From positions 16,281 to 80,280 of the forward strand of contig NZ_JAHKKG010000024.1 of assembly GCF_018829635.1 (NCBI RefSeq): a DNA stretch of 64,000 bases, read 5' to 3'. Position 1 is the first letter of the stretch. Each line of letters starts with the position of its first letter. Of this stretch, positions 53,421-61,885 are shown piece by piece. Position numbers and translations under genes: made by a program. Source of the DNA: Paractinoplanes bogorensis (GTDB lineage: Bacteria; Actinomycetota; Actinomycetes; Mycobacteriales; Micromonosporaceae). The notes below the pieces were generated by a model, which made no database searches, had not been told where the DNA came from, and was given only the letters and a program-made list of their open reading frames with translations.

Positions 53421-54325
53421 ACGATCTCTACGTCCTCTATCGCGGGCCGCTGGCCAGCTGCAACTACGACTGTCCGTACTGTCCGTTCGCCAAGCGCGTC
53501 GACCCACCTTCGTTGCTCCGCGCGGACAAGTCCGACCTCTTGCGCTTCGCATCGTGGGTCGAAGAGACGACCGATCGACGCCTGTCGGTGCTGTTCACGC
53601 CGTGGGGCGAGGGCCTGACCCGCAGCTGGTACCGCGAGACAATCGTGCGTCTGTCCCACCTCCCGCATGTGGCCCGGGTCGCGATCCAGACGAACCTGGC
53701 CGCCCGGGTCGACTGGCTGTCCACTGCGGACCTTTCGGTGGCCGCGCTGTGGGCGACCTACCATCCCGGGCAGGTGACGCGGGAACGGTTCCTCGCCCGG
53801 TGCCGGCAGCTCGACTCGCTCGGTGTGCGCTACTCGGTCGGCGTGGTCGGCGTGCCGTCCCACTATGAGGAAGCGGCGGCGCTGCGATCTGCGCTGCCGC
53901 CCTCGGTCTACTTGTGGATCAACGCCGCCGAGGGGCACGCCTACAGCGCCGACGAGGAGCGGCGGTGGACGGCTCTGGACCCGCGTTTCGGCGACAGTGT
54001 GCGGCCGCATCGGTCGTTGGGGCTGCCCTGTCACGCCGGTGAGACGGCCATTTCGGTGTTGGGTGACGGCACCGTACGCCGGTGCCACTTCATCTCCGAA
54101 CCGTTGGGCAACCTTTATGACGGGTCGTGGCGGGCGGCCCTGCGTCCACGTCCGTGCACCAACATCACCTGCGATTGCCATATCGGATATGTCCATCTAA
54201 AGCCGTTGGGTCTTCGTGACGTCTATGCGGATGGGCTGTTGGAGCGGGTCCTACCCGCTCCGACCTCCTCGGCGGTCTCGCTGCCGTTCCCGGTGGCCCG
54301 CGGAAATGTCGTACCCGGACGCTAG
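53417..54325 (+). CDS. STM4011 family radical SAM protein
   Basis: A 302-residue radical SAM enzyme with CNYDCPYC (CxxxCxxC) at residues 15-22 in a MoaA/SPASM-like N-terminal barrel. The C-terminal cysteines (LPCHAGE, VRRCHFISE, CTNITCDCHIGYVHL) could hold an auxiliary iron-sulfur cluster as in SPASM enzymes that modify peptides or proteins. It is the last gene of the coupled set. The substrate is unknown. Confidence 0.9.
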   Translation: MNDLYVLYRGPLASCNYDCPYCPFAKRVDPPSLLRADKSDLLRFASWVEETTDRRLSVLFTPWGEGLTRSWYRETIVRLSHLPHVARVAIQTNLAARVDWLSTADLSVAALWATYHPGQVTRERFLARCRQLDSLGVRYSVGVVGVPSHYEEAAALRSALPPSVYLWINAAEGHAYSADEERRWTALDPRFGDSVRPHRSLGLPCHAGETAISVLGDGTVRRCHFISEPLGNLYDGSWRAALRPRPCTNITCDCHIGYVHLKPLGLRDVYADGLLERVLPAPTSSAVSLPFPVARGNVVPGR

Positions 54326-54369
54326 GGTTTCGCCGAATCGGTGACCACAGCACGCTTTGGGGAGGGCTG

Positions 54370-54687
54370 ATGTATCGGCAAGGAGACGTGTTGATCGTGC
54401 CGGTGGCGGAAGGTGCAGTGCCTTCATGCACGGCCGTGCCCCGCGATCGGCAGGGCCGGATGGTGCTGGCCCGGGGCGAGGCCACCGGTCACGCGCACGT
54501 GGTCGGCGGTCCCGGTCTGCAACTGCTCGCCGACGTCGACGATCCCGAGAGCATGTTCGTCGAGGTGCCGTCCTACGGGCGGGTCACCCACGAGGAGCAT
54601 GGCCCCATCTCGCTGCCCGCCGGGCACTATCGCGTGGTGCGACAGCGGGAATATGTCCCCGGCTCGTTCCGCCCGGTCGCGGACTGA
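54370..54687 (+). CDS. Conserved small protein paired with DUF6745
   Basis: A 105-residue beta-rich protein beginning MYRQGDVLIVPVAEG, with ATGHAHVV, THEEHGPISLPAGHYRVVRQR and EYVPG. No enzymatic family is recognised. Similar proteins are, to my knowledge, found next to DUF6745 genes. GGAGG lies 5 nt before the ATG. It starts 44 bp after the radical SAM gene, so it may be co-transcribed with the STM4011-4015 set. Confidence 0.75.
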   Translation: MYRQGDVLIVPVAEGAVPSCTAVPRDRQGRMVLARGEATGHAHVVGGPGLQLLADVDDPESMFVEVPSYGRVTHEEHGPISLPAGHYRVVRQREYVPGSFRPVAD

Positions 54688-54699
54688 GAGGCCGACGCC

Positions 54700-55848
54700 A
54701 TGCGATTGACTGCCGAACAAGAGACGATGGCCGCCGCCGTCGAAGACCAGTGGCTGGCCGCTGCGCTCGAGACCACACCCGCCGACCGTCCGGCGGCCGA
54801 GGCCGGTGTACGCGAGGCCTACCGGCTCGCCGGCCGGCCCGAGCCGGAGCAGATCTTCTGGCTCGGCTCCCCGCGGGCCGGTGCGGTGGCCGCCGCGTTG
54901 CTGGCGGGCGCACCCGCCGAGGGCCCCGCCTGGGTCCACGAGGTGCACGACGCCTTGCTGACCCAGGGCTGGTCCCCGCGTCCTTCCCCTGGCGGATCGG
55001 TTCGGCGGCAGGTTCGCACCGAGCCGTGGGCCGCGGCTCGCGAACGCGTCTCGACCGTGCTGGGCGCCGAGGGCTGGGCTCAGCTCGGCGCCGCGGCGGG
55101 CCGCCGGTCATGGGCACTCGTCATGGACCGTGTTGCCGGCCGCCTGCGACTGCGGCTGGGCGAAGACCTGACCGCCGACCTGCCGACCGACCTCGCCCGG
55201 GCGGCCCGGTCCCGGCTGCTCGACGCGGTCTACGGCCAGCACGACGGCGTCTGGCTGGCGACTTTCGAGGCGGCCGACCGTCTGCAACCCGACGCCGCCC
55301 TGATGACGGGCCTGTCCGGTCTCGCCGCCGTGGCCCGGCACAGCGGCTGGTGGTGGGCCGGTTCGCAGTTCGCGATTCTCACCGAACGCCCGACCAGCCT
55401 GTCCCGCGACAACGTCGGCCGCCTGCACCGCGGCGATGGCCCGGCGATGGCCTACCCCGACGGTTACGCGCTGTGGGCCTGGCGCGGCATGCCCATCCCG
55501 ACCGCCTTGGCCGCCGAACTGCCGACCCTGACCGCCGACCGCATCACAGCCGAGACAAACGCCGAGTTGCGCCGAGTCATGCTCGAACACTTCGGCTACG
55601 ACCGTTACCTGCGCGGCGCCGGCGCCCGAGCCCTGCACCAGGACGAGACCGGCACCCTCTGGCACCTACCTCTCCCCGGCGACGAGCCCTTGGTCATGGT
55701 CGAGGTGGTCAACGCCACCCCCGAGCCCGACGGCACCAGCCGCATCTACTGGCTACGAGTCCCACCCACCACAACCACAGCCCGAGAGGGCGTCGCGTGG
55801 ACGTTCAACCTGACCGCCGACGAATACCACCCGCAGATCCAGACGTAG
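54700..55848 (+). CDS. DUF6745 domain protein
   Basis: A 382-residue protein of unknown function. The conserved C-terminal half includes HRGDGPAMAYPDGYALWAWR, RRVMLEHFGYDRYLRG and NATPEPDGTSRIYWLRVPP, typical of DUF6745. There is no signal peptide or membrane helix. It starts 12 bp after the 105-residue gene, forming a probable two-gene unit. Confidence 0.8.
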   Translation: MRLTAEQETMAAAVEDQWLAAALETTPADRPAAEAGVREAYRLAGRPEPEQIFWLGSPRAGAVAAALLAGAPAEGPAWVHEVHDALLTQGWSPRPSPGGSVRRQVRTEPWAAARERVSTVLGAEGWAQLGAAAGRRSWALVMDRVAGRLRLRLGEDLTADLPTDLARAARSRLLDAVYGQHDGVWLATFEAADRLQPDAALMTGLSGLAAVARHSGWWWAGSQFAILTERPTSLSRDNVGRLHRGDGPAMAYPDGYALWAWRGMPIPTALAAELPTLTADRITAETNAELRRVMLEHFGYDRYLRGAGARALHQDETGTLWHLPLPGDEPLVMVEVVNATPEPDGTSRIYWLRVPPTTTTAREGVAWTFNLTADEYHPQIQT

Positions 55849-55879
55849 CCCCGGTCGCCTCTGAACGTCTCCGTGGTCG

Positions 55880-56290
55880 TCACATTTCTGATCGAACTGT
55901 GCGCCGGCCCGCAGACGCGTCTCGCGATCGCCCAGTCGAACGGCGTGGTCGGGGAAAGGCTCGAGCCCAGTAGCGCTCAACCCGAACCCGCCCATCCGGA
56001 TCGGTCCGCAGGATCTCCAAAACCGCATCTGCGATCACTTCGCGCCAGGTCACCTCGGCCACTGCGTCGTGTGCCGCTCGCCGGCGATCCTCCAGGCCTC
56101 CGGCCACTACGGCGTGTGCCACTCGCCGGCGATCCTCCAGGTCTTCGGCCACTACGTCGTGTGCCACTCGCCGCGATGCTCCAGGTCTTCGGCCACTACG
56201 TCGCGTGCCACTCGCCGCGATCCTCCAGGCCTTCGGCCAATGCCGCACGAACTCGCCGAGGCGAGCCGGCTCAGCGGCAACCGTCCGTCG
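55880..56290 (-). pseudogene. Decayed gene with 15-residue tandem repeats
   Basis: On the minus strand a frame reads as four copies of an ALEDRRRVAHDVVAE-like unit followed by VTWREVIADAVLEILRTDPD. Two copies are 45 bp and keep frame; two are 44 bp, each missing one base in CGCCGGCGAG, which breaks the frame. A further frameshift is needed to join the upstream ARLGEFVR segment. It is probably a remnant of a small helical protein gene; an alternative is non-coding repeats that happen to be open. Confidence 0.4.
56056..56233. repeat. Four 44/45-bp tandem repeats
   Basis: Units begin at 56056, 56101, 56146 and 56190 with CGGCCACT, and the last ends at 56233. Lengths are 45, 45, 44 and 44 bp. 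A block of the form CTCGCCGGCGATCCTCCAGG is conserved. Confidence 0.9.
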
Positions 56291-56544
56291 ATTCGATCAT
56301 CGCCGACTCAGCCAACGACAGCCGCCGCCGGAACTGGATTCCCGATGCCTCGAGCCGATCGACCGCGAATCGCACAAGCGCGTTACACATGCCACCCGAA
56401 TCGAATTTATCGAGCGCTCCAGAACGTGTCCTCGGCGCGCAAGAAACCCGATCATGAATACACGGAAGGCACCAGGCGAAAAATGTTTATTTTAGGATGA
56501 TCCAATACTGACACCACACGACGGCCGACTGGAACAATAGCTCC

Positions 56545-56832
56545 ATGACACAACTCTCCCTGTTCAGCCGGGCGCAATTGTCCGAGATGCGCGATCCCAC
56601 CAGGGCCCACAATTACTCACCAGACCGTGAGGCCTTCCGCCGCGACCACGCCCGGCGCCGCAACCACGGAAAAGCCCAACGCCACGCCCGCCGCATCTAC
56701 GAGACGTACCAAGCGTCCAGCCCCGAGCCACCACCCCCACCAGCAGGATCCACACAGCCAAGTCCCCAAACGGCCAGCCAGCGCCAACAACCGTCAGATC
56801 CAGCCCTCAAGTCAGCCAACAACCTCCGCTGA
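56545..56832 (+). CDS. Hypothetical basic protein
   Basis: A 95-residue protein, MTQLSLFSRAQLSEMRDPTR then RAHNYSPDREAFRRDHARRR, with a proline/serine-rich disordered tail. The N-terminal half looks like a conserved small actinomycete protein. AACAAT lies 6 nt before the ATG, a leaderless arrangement. Codon choice is less GC-biased than the neighbours, as in recently acquired DNA. Confidence 0.5.
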   Translation: MTQLSLFSRAQLSEMRDPTRAHNYSPDREAFRRDHARRRNHGKAQRHARRIYETYQASSPEPPPPPAGSTQPSPQTASQRQQPSDPALKSANNLR

Positions 56833-57330
56833 CCCGCAACACACCGCGGGCCGGGCGTCGGCCGCGGCCCAGGTGCTGCGCGCCAGCACCTCCACAAAGG
56901 AGCGACGCAGCCTAAAGACGCGCAGAGATTTCACCCATCATCAAAGTCCACACTCGGACAAAAATCCGCCCACACCACACAAAGATCAGCACCCCGCACG
57001 CATGACACCCATTACAGCCACCACCAATTAGTCGTTCCCAACTTTCACCAAGCCCGGATCGACACAGCAACAAAATCGTCATCACCCCAGACCTGACGCC
57101 AAGCATCGAACAACCACAAACCCAAATACACAGCGACCATCAGGCCTTACCACCCGCGCCAAAATTCCAGGCCCCACCGCCGTCGTCCTCAGATCCAGCC
57201 AACAGACGAGCGTCCCGCGGCGTGCACCGGCATGCACCGGCATGCACCGACGGCAAACGGCCCCCACGGGCGTCGGGCGGCAGACACGCACGCAACAGGC
57301 GGGATCCCACGGGCGTCGGGCGTCGGGCAT
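56833..57330. other. Gene-free, lower-GC stretch
   Basis: No supported gene is seen. The segment is rich in A and C on the plus strand (many ACCAC and CAAC runs) and has markedly lower GC than the rest of the window, then grades into the GC-rich minisatellite. It may be acquired or unconstrained DNA. Confidence 0.5.
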
Positions 57331-57359
57331 GCGGCAGGCGAACGAGCCCAGCGGCCGTC

Positions 57360-57880
57360 ACGCGGCAGGCGGGCAGCCCACCGGCGCTGTGCGGCGGGCA
57401 CGCGGCAGCCGAACGGGCCACCCGACCGTCACGCGACGGGCACGCGGCAGGCGGGCAGCCCACCAGCGCCATGCGACGGGCACGCGGCACGCGGGCAGCC
57501 CACCAGCGCCATGCGACGGGCACGCGGCAGCCGAACGGGCCACCCGACCGTCACACGGCAGGCACGCGCGGCAGGCGGGCAGCCCACCAGCGCCATGCGA
57601 CGGGCACGCGGCACGCGGGCAGCCCACCAGCACCAAGCGACAGGCACGCAGCACGCGGGCAGCCCACCAGCACCATGCGACGGGCACGCGGGCAGCCCAC
57701 CAGCGCCATGCGACGGGCACGCGGCCAGCGTGCAGGCGACAGGAAGCGGGCCCGCGACCATAGCGCGGCAGACACACGGCCGGCGGGCAGCCCACGGGCG
57801 CTATGCGACGGGCAAGCGGCGTGCACGCAGCAGACGCCCATCCCCGCGACAGGCAAGCGGCTCGCACGCAGCAGACGCCC
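57360..57880. repeat. GC-rich minisatellite with about 40-bp period
   Basis: A GCGGGCAGCCCACCAG-type block recurs at about 57369, 57451, 57491, 57575, 57615, 57655 and 57688, mostly at 40-bp spacing (or multiples with partial units), joined by CGACGGGCACGCGGCA-type blocks. Units degrade toward 57880. Several frames are open across it only because stop codons are rare in the unit, so no protein is called. Confidence 0.85.
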
Positions 57881-58020
57881 CGCGGCCAGGCAGTCGAGAA
57901 GCGTGTTGCCGGCTGACGAACGGGTGTTTCATGGGCGAACGTTCAGGCGGGCGCCAGGCAGTATGTGAGGGACTGCCGGCGGAAATCTGCAACGCTGCCC
58001 CAACCCCGAAGGGTCAGGTC

Positions 58021-58140
58021 GGCAGCGACAAAGTCGCCAAACCCGACCGCGACGCCAGTCGCAGGACCAACCCGCCAGTCGACAGCGACAAAGTCGCCAA
58101 ACCCGACCGCGACGCCAGTCGCAGGACCAACCCGCCACCG
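58021..58140. repeat. Two 60-bp palindromic tandem repeats
   Basis: Two copies (58021-58080, 58081-58140), nearly identical, each hold two small hairpins: GCGAC-AAA-GTCGC and GCGAC-GCCA-GTCGC. The same element recurs at 63783-64000 with a 58-bp period. There are no variable spacers, so it is not CRISPR. Confidence 0.9.
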
Positions 58141-58202
58141 ACCCACCAGCCGCAGGCACCGGAACGTGGGGTCTGGGGGCTCGGCCCCCAGGCAGAAATG
58201 CG

Positions 58203-58240
58203 AAAAGTCCCCGGTCCGCGCATTCGGCGGACAGGGGACT
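58203..58240 (-). terminator. Terminator downstream of tRNA-fMet
   Basis: On the minus strand AGTCCCC-T-GTCCGC pairs with GCGGAC-CGGGGACT, followed by TTTT. It lies 10 bp beyond the tRNA 3' end. Confidence 0.85.
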
Positions 58241-58250
58241 CCCGGACTTG

Positions 58251-58324
58251 TAGCGGGGACAGGATTTGAACCTGCGACCTCTGGGTTATGAGCCCAGCGA
58301 GCTACCGAGCTGCTCCACCCCGCG
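58251..58324 (-). tRNA. Initiator tRNA-fMet (CAT)
   Basis: A 74-nt cloverleaf: 5' CGCGGGG acceptor strand pairs with CCCCGCT, giving a mispaired C1-U72, as in actinobacterial initiators. The anticodon arm TGGGCTCATAACCCA has anticodon CAT flanked by three consecutive G:C pairs, the initiator hallmark. The T arm is CGCAGGTTCAAATCCTG. CCA is not encoded. Confidence 0.95.
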
Positions 58325-58361
58325 TCGGCTTGTATAGCTTACCTCGGGGGGTCGGGTGGTG

Positions 58362-60098
58362 TCAGACCGCCCCCGATACGAGCCTCCAGCCGCTGGCCCG
58401 GGTGCGTTCGGACCAGAATGCGGCGTAGCGTCCGCCGGCGGCCAGCAGCTGATCGTGGGTGCCTGTTTCGGCGATGCGGCCGTTGTCGAGGACCACGATC
58501 TGGTCGGCTGAGCGCACGGTCTGCAGGCGGTGGGCGATCACCAGCAGGGTGCGGTCGGCGGTCAGGGCGGCCAGCGCCGAGCCGATCGCTGCCTCGTTGT
58601 CGGGGTCGAGGGCCGCGGTGGCCTCGTCCAGCAGCACGATCGGCGCGTTTTTGAGGATGGCCCGGGCGATGGAGATGCGCTGGCGTTCGCCACCGGAGAG
58701 GCGTGCGCCGCCTTCGCCCACCATCGTGTCGTAGCCGTCGGGCAGCCGGGTGGCGATCTCGTCCACCCGGGCCAGCCGGGCCGCTTCGAGGACTTCGTCG
58801 TCGGTCGCTTCGGCCCGGCCGGCCCGGATGTTGTCGGTGATGCTGGCGTCGAACAGGTAGACGTCCTGGAACACCACCGAGATCTGGGCCATGAGTTGTT
58901 CGGTGGTGAGGTCGCGGACGTCGCGCCCGCCGACCCGTACGGTGCCTTCGAGGGTGTCGAAGAAGCGCGCCACCAGCCGTACGACCGTCGTCTTGCCCGA
59001 TCCGGACGGCCCGACCAGCGCGGTCATCGAGTGGGCGGGAACGGTCAGGCTCAGCCCGTCGAGCACCCTGCGGTCGTCGTAACCGAACGTCACCCCGTCG
59101 AGTTCGATCGAGCCGTCGCTGGAAAACGAGGACGCAGCGGACGGCTCCGGCAGTACGGGCGTACGCAGAAGTTCGTCCATGCGGTCCAGGCTGTTGCGGG
59201 CCATACGCAGGGCCGCACCCAGGTCGGCCGCGGCTACGAGTGGTTCCGCGAACCGCACCGTCAACACCAGCAACGCCACCAGTGAGGCCGCGTCCACGGT
59301 GGTGCCCACGGCCACGGCCACGCCGGCCACGATGACCACCGTCACCGAAAGTTGCACCATCAGCGCCGAGGCGACCAGTCCGGGCCCGCCTTTCAGGAGT
59401 TGCCGGCGGTTGGCCCGATCCACTTCGGTCAGGGCCGCGTCCAATTGGGCAAACCCCTCCCCCGTACGCCCGTACGCGCGCAACACGGCCTGCTGCTGCG
59501 CGAACTCCACGATCCGGTTCGACGCCTCCACCCCGGCCGTGTCGACCACCACATCGGTGGCTGCGAGCAGCCGCGCCGACCAGCGGAACACGAGCACGAT
59601 CAGCGGCACCGTGATCAGCGCCGCCACGGCCAGACGCCAGTCCACGAAGAGCATCGCGAGGACCACCACGGCCGGGCTCACGTACGCCGTCACGACCGGT
59701 TGGAGCAGGTGCGCGGGTACGCCCATCACGTCGACGACCCCGGTGCTGCTCATCCGGGCCACCCGTCCCACCCGGGCCGGCGTGAACCAGCCCAGTGGCA
59801 GCGCCGCGAGATGGTCGCCGATGCGGTGGTGCAGGGCGCGCGACAGCGCCATCCCGAGCCGGTACCCGAGTTGCGCCTGCACCCAGTAGGCGACCGCCGT
59901 CGCGAGCACGACCACGGCCAGCACCCCGAGCCACGGCTGCGCGCCGTCCGTGTCGCCGCGAAGGAGTGGTCGCAGCACGGGCACGAGTAGGACGAAAACC
60001 AGGCCCTGCAGGACGGCGTACGCGAGAACGCCCGCGAGATGACGTCGGAGCGGACCGGCGTAGGGGGCGCCGAGCACCCGGGCGAGCTGGCGGATCAT
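58362..60098 (-). CDS. ABC transporter, half of an IrtAB-like pair (IrtB position)
   Basis: A 578-residue half transporter with six N-terminal membrane helices and a C-terminal ATPase. The Walker A is VGPSGSGKTT, the signature is RLSGGERQRISIARA, the Walker B is IVLLDEATAALD, and the H-loop is IAHRL. Its domain order and the paired gene resemble exporter-fold siderophore importers (IrtB, YbtQ). The ATG overlaps the upstream stop by 4 nt. The iron box before the pair supports iron uptake; a drug-exporter role is the alternative. Confidence 0.85.
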   Translation of the reverse strand: MIRQLARVLGAPYAGPLRRHLAGVLAYAVLQGLVFVLLVPVLRPLLRGDTDGAQPWLGVLAVVVLATAVAYWVQAQLGYRLGMALSRALHHRIGDHLAALPLGWFTPARVGRVARMSSTGVVDVMGVPAHLLQPVVTAYVSPAVVVLAMLFVDWRLAVAALITVPLIVLVFRWSARLLAATDVVVDTAGVEASNRIVEFAQQQAVLRAYGRTGEGFAQLDAALTEVDRANRRQLLKGGPGLVASALMVQLSVTVVIVAGVAVAVGTTVDAASLVALLVLTVRFAEPLVAAADLGAALRMARNSLDRMDELLRTPVLPEPSAASSFSSDGSIELDGVTFGYDDRRVLDGLSLTVPAHSMTALVGPSGSGKTTVVRLVARFFDTLEGTVRVGGRDVRDLTTEQLMAQISVVFQDVYLFDASITDNIRAGRAEATDDEVLEAARLARVDEIATRLPDGYDTMVGEGGARLSGGERQRISIARAILKNAPIVLLDEATAALDPDNEAAIGSALAALTADRTLLVIAHRLQTVRSADQIVVLDNGRIAETGTHDQLLAAGGRYAAFWSERTRASGWRLVSGAV

Positions 60099-61804
60099 CG
60101 GGCGGCCTCCATGGTGGTCGCGACCATCGCGGCGTAGCGCCCGCCGGCCGCGAGCAGGTCGTCGTGGGTGCCGCGTTCGACGATGCGGCCCTGATCGAGT
60201 ACGAGAATCTGGTCGGCACCGGCGATCGTGTGCAGCCGGTGCGCGATGACCAGCAGCGTCCGCCCGGCAACCAATGTGGACAGGGCGTCCTGGATGGCCG
60301 CCTCGGATTCCGGGTCGGCGAACGCGGTCGCCTCGTCGAGCACCAGGATGGGCGTGTCGGCGAGCAGCGCACGGGCGATCGAGACGCGCTGGCTCTCCCC
60401 GCCGGACAGGTGCGCGCCCTCGCCGACGACCGTGTCGTATCCGTCCGGCAGTTCGGTGATGCGGTCGTGGATCTGGGCTGCCCGGGCCACCGCGATCACG
60501 TCGCCGTCGGTGGCTTCGGGCCGGCCGAGCGCGATGTTCTCGCGGATCGTCGCGCGCAGCAGGCGTACGTCCTGGAAAACGAACCCGACCCGCCGGTAGA
60601 GGTCGTCCGGGTCGATCGAGCGTACGTCGGCGCCGCCGATCGTCACCGAGCCCGCGGTCGCGTCGAAGAAACGCGGCACCAGGCCGGCGAGGGTCGACTT
60701 CCCGGATCCGGACGCGCCGACCAGCGCGGTCACGGTGCCGGGTTCGAGCACGCAGTCGATACCGGACAACACTTCCGTACGCCCGTCGTAGCTGAACGCC
60801 ACGCCCTCGAACCGGACGTGGTTGCCCTGGGGTTCCTGGTCCCTGGTGATCGGCAGGGGCGGCACGGCCAGCACCGTCCCGATCCGGTTCGCGGCATCCC
60901 GAGCCTGACGCAGGCTGTTGGCGCCGTAGCCCAGGCTCAGCACCGGCCCGGTCAGCCCCACGCCGAGCAGCACGAACGGCAACACGTCGACCGGCGCCAG
61001 CCACCCTTGAGCCACGAACCAGGTGCCGCCGCCGAGCACGACGAGCACCATCACGGCCGGCGAGATGAGCGCGCTGGCGACCGCCTCGACCCGGATCATC
61101 GACCCGGCCCAGCTCCCGAAGAAGTCGGCGAAGTCGTCGGTCGCGCGCAGGAACCGGCGGTGGGCCCGGCGCGCCTGTCCGAACGTCTTGACGACCGCGA
61201 TGCCCTGCACGAACTCGACCACCGCGGAATTGATCCGGCCGAGCGCCGCGGTGTGGGCCGCCATCTTTTCGGGATAGCCGCGCATCATTACCGCGTACGC
61301 GGAAAGGAACAGCGGTAGCACTCCCAGCACCAGCAGGCTCAGCCGCCAGTCCAAAGTGAACAGGTAGACGAGGGCCGCCACGGGCGTGACCACCGCCGCG
61401 ACCAGATCGGTGATCGCGTGCCCGACCAGGTGATGCAGCGCGCCCACGTCATCCTGCGCGGCCCGCTTCACCTCCCCCGACGATCGCGCGTCGAACCAGC
61501 CCAGCGGCACTGTCCCGAGATGACGGGCAATTTCCCGCCGTACGTGGTCCTGGAGCCGGGCGTCCGCGAAATGCGTGATCCCCGTGCTGGCCATCATCGT
61601 CACCAACCGCACGAGCAGCCCGCCGACGGCCCACCAGGCCACCGTCCACAGTTCCGAGGTCTCGCCGGCCAGCAGGCGACGCCCGATCTCGGCCACGGCC
61701 AGGAACGGCACCAGCCCGGCCACCGCGGACACCACTTGCAACGCACCCGCCATCACGAGCGCCCCACGTACCGGCCTCAGCAGCCCGCCCAGTCCCGACT
61801 CCAT
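60095..61804 (-). CDS. ABC transporter, half of an IrtAB-like pair (IrtA position)
   Basis: A 569-residue half transporter: six membrane helices (about 15-300), then an ATPase with VGASGSGKST, HLSGGESQRVSIARA, ILVLDEATAFAD and IAHRL. The Walker B region ends DEATAFADPESE rather than the common SALD. Unlike mycobacterial IrtA it has no N-terminal siderophore-reductase domain. AGGAGG lies upstream of the ATG at 61804. A strong IdeR-type box sits about 30 bp before the start. Confidence 0.87.
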   Translation of the reverse strand: MESGLGGLLRPVRGALVMAGALQVVSAVAGLVPFLAVAEIGRRLLAGETSELWTVAWWAVGGLLVRLVTMMASTGITHFADARLQDHVRREIARHLGTVPLGWFDARSSGEVKRAAQDDVGALHHLVGHAITDLVAAVVTPVAALVYLFTLDWRLSLLVLGVLPLFLSAYAVMMRGYPEKMAAHTAALGRINSAVVEFVQGIAVVKTFGQARRAHRRFLRATDDFADFFGSWAGSMIRVEAVASALISPAVMVLVVLGGGTWFVAQGWLAPVDVLPFVLLGVGLTGPVLSLGYGANSLRQARDAANRIGTVLAVPPLPITRDQEPQGNHVRFEGVAFSYDGRTEVLSGIDCVLEPGTVTALVGASGSGKSTLAGLVPRFFDATAGSVTIGGADVRSIDPDDLYRRVGFVFQDVRLLRATIRENIALGRPEATDGDVIAVARAAQIHDRITELPDGYDTVVGEGAHLSGGESQRVSIARALLADTPILVLDEATAFADPESEAAIQDALSTLVAGRTLLVIAHRLHTIAGADQILVLDQGRIVERGTHDDLLAAGGRYAAMVATTMEAAR

Positions 61805-61829
61805 GCCGCCTCCTGCGTACGGTGTAAAC

Positions 61830-61848
61830 GTTGGTTAGGCTTCCCTAA
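61830..61848 (-). promoter_or_regulatory. IdeR/DmdR iron box
   Basis: On the minus strand TTAGGGAAGCCTAACCAA matches the TTAGGTTAGGCTAACCTAA iron box at about 14 of 19 positions and keeps the TTAGG...CCTAACC arms. It lies 26 bp upstream of the ABC gene start, where bound Fe-IdeR would block transcription. It also lies 38 bp before the divergent TetR gene. Confidence 0.8.
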
Positions 61849-61885
61849 CTAAGACCGTCCGTCAAGAGCCGGTAGGGTCGCGATC

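Noticed and set aside
58021..58140. Possible CRISPR array
   Set aside because: The 60-bp units abut with no unique spacers, and no cas genes occur in the window. The same holds for 63783-64000.
57222..58269. Overlapping open frames through the minisatellite in several phases
   Set aside because: The translations are repeats of the 40-bp unit in every frame, without homology or a convincing start; stops are simply rare in the unit.
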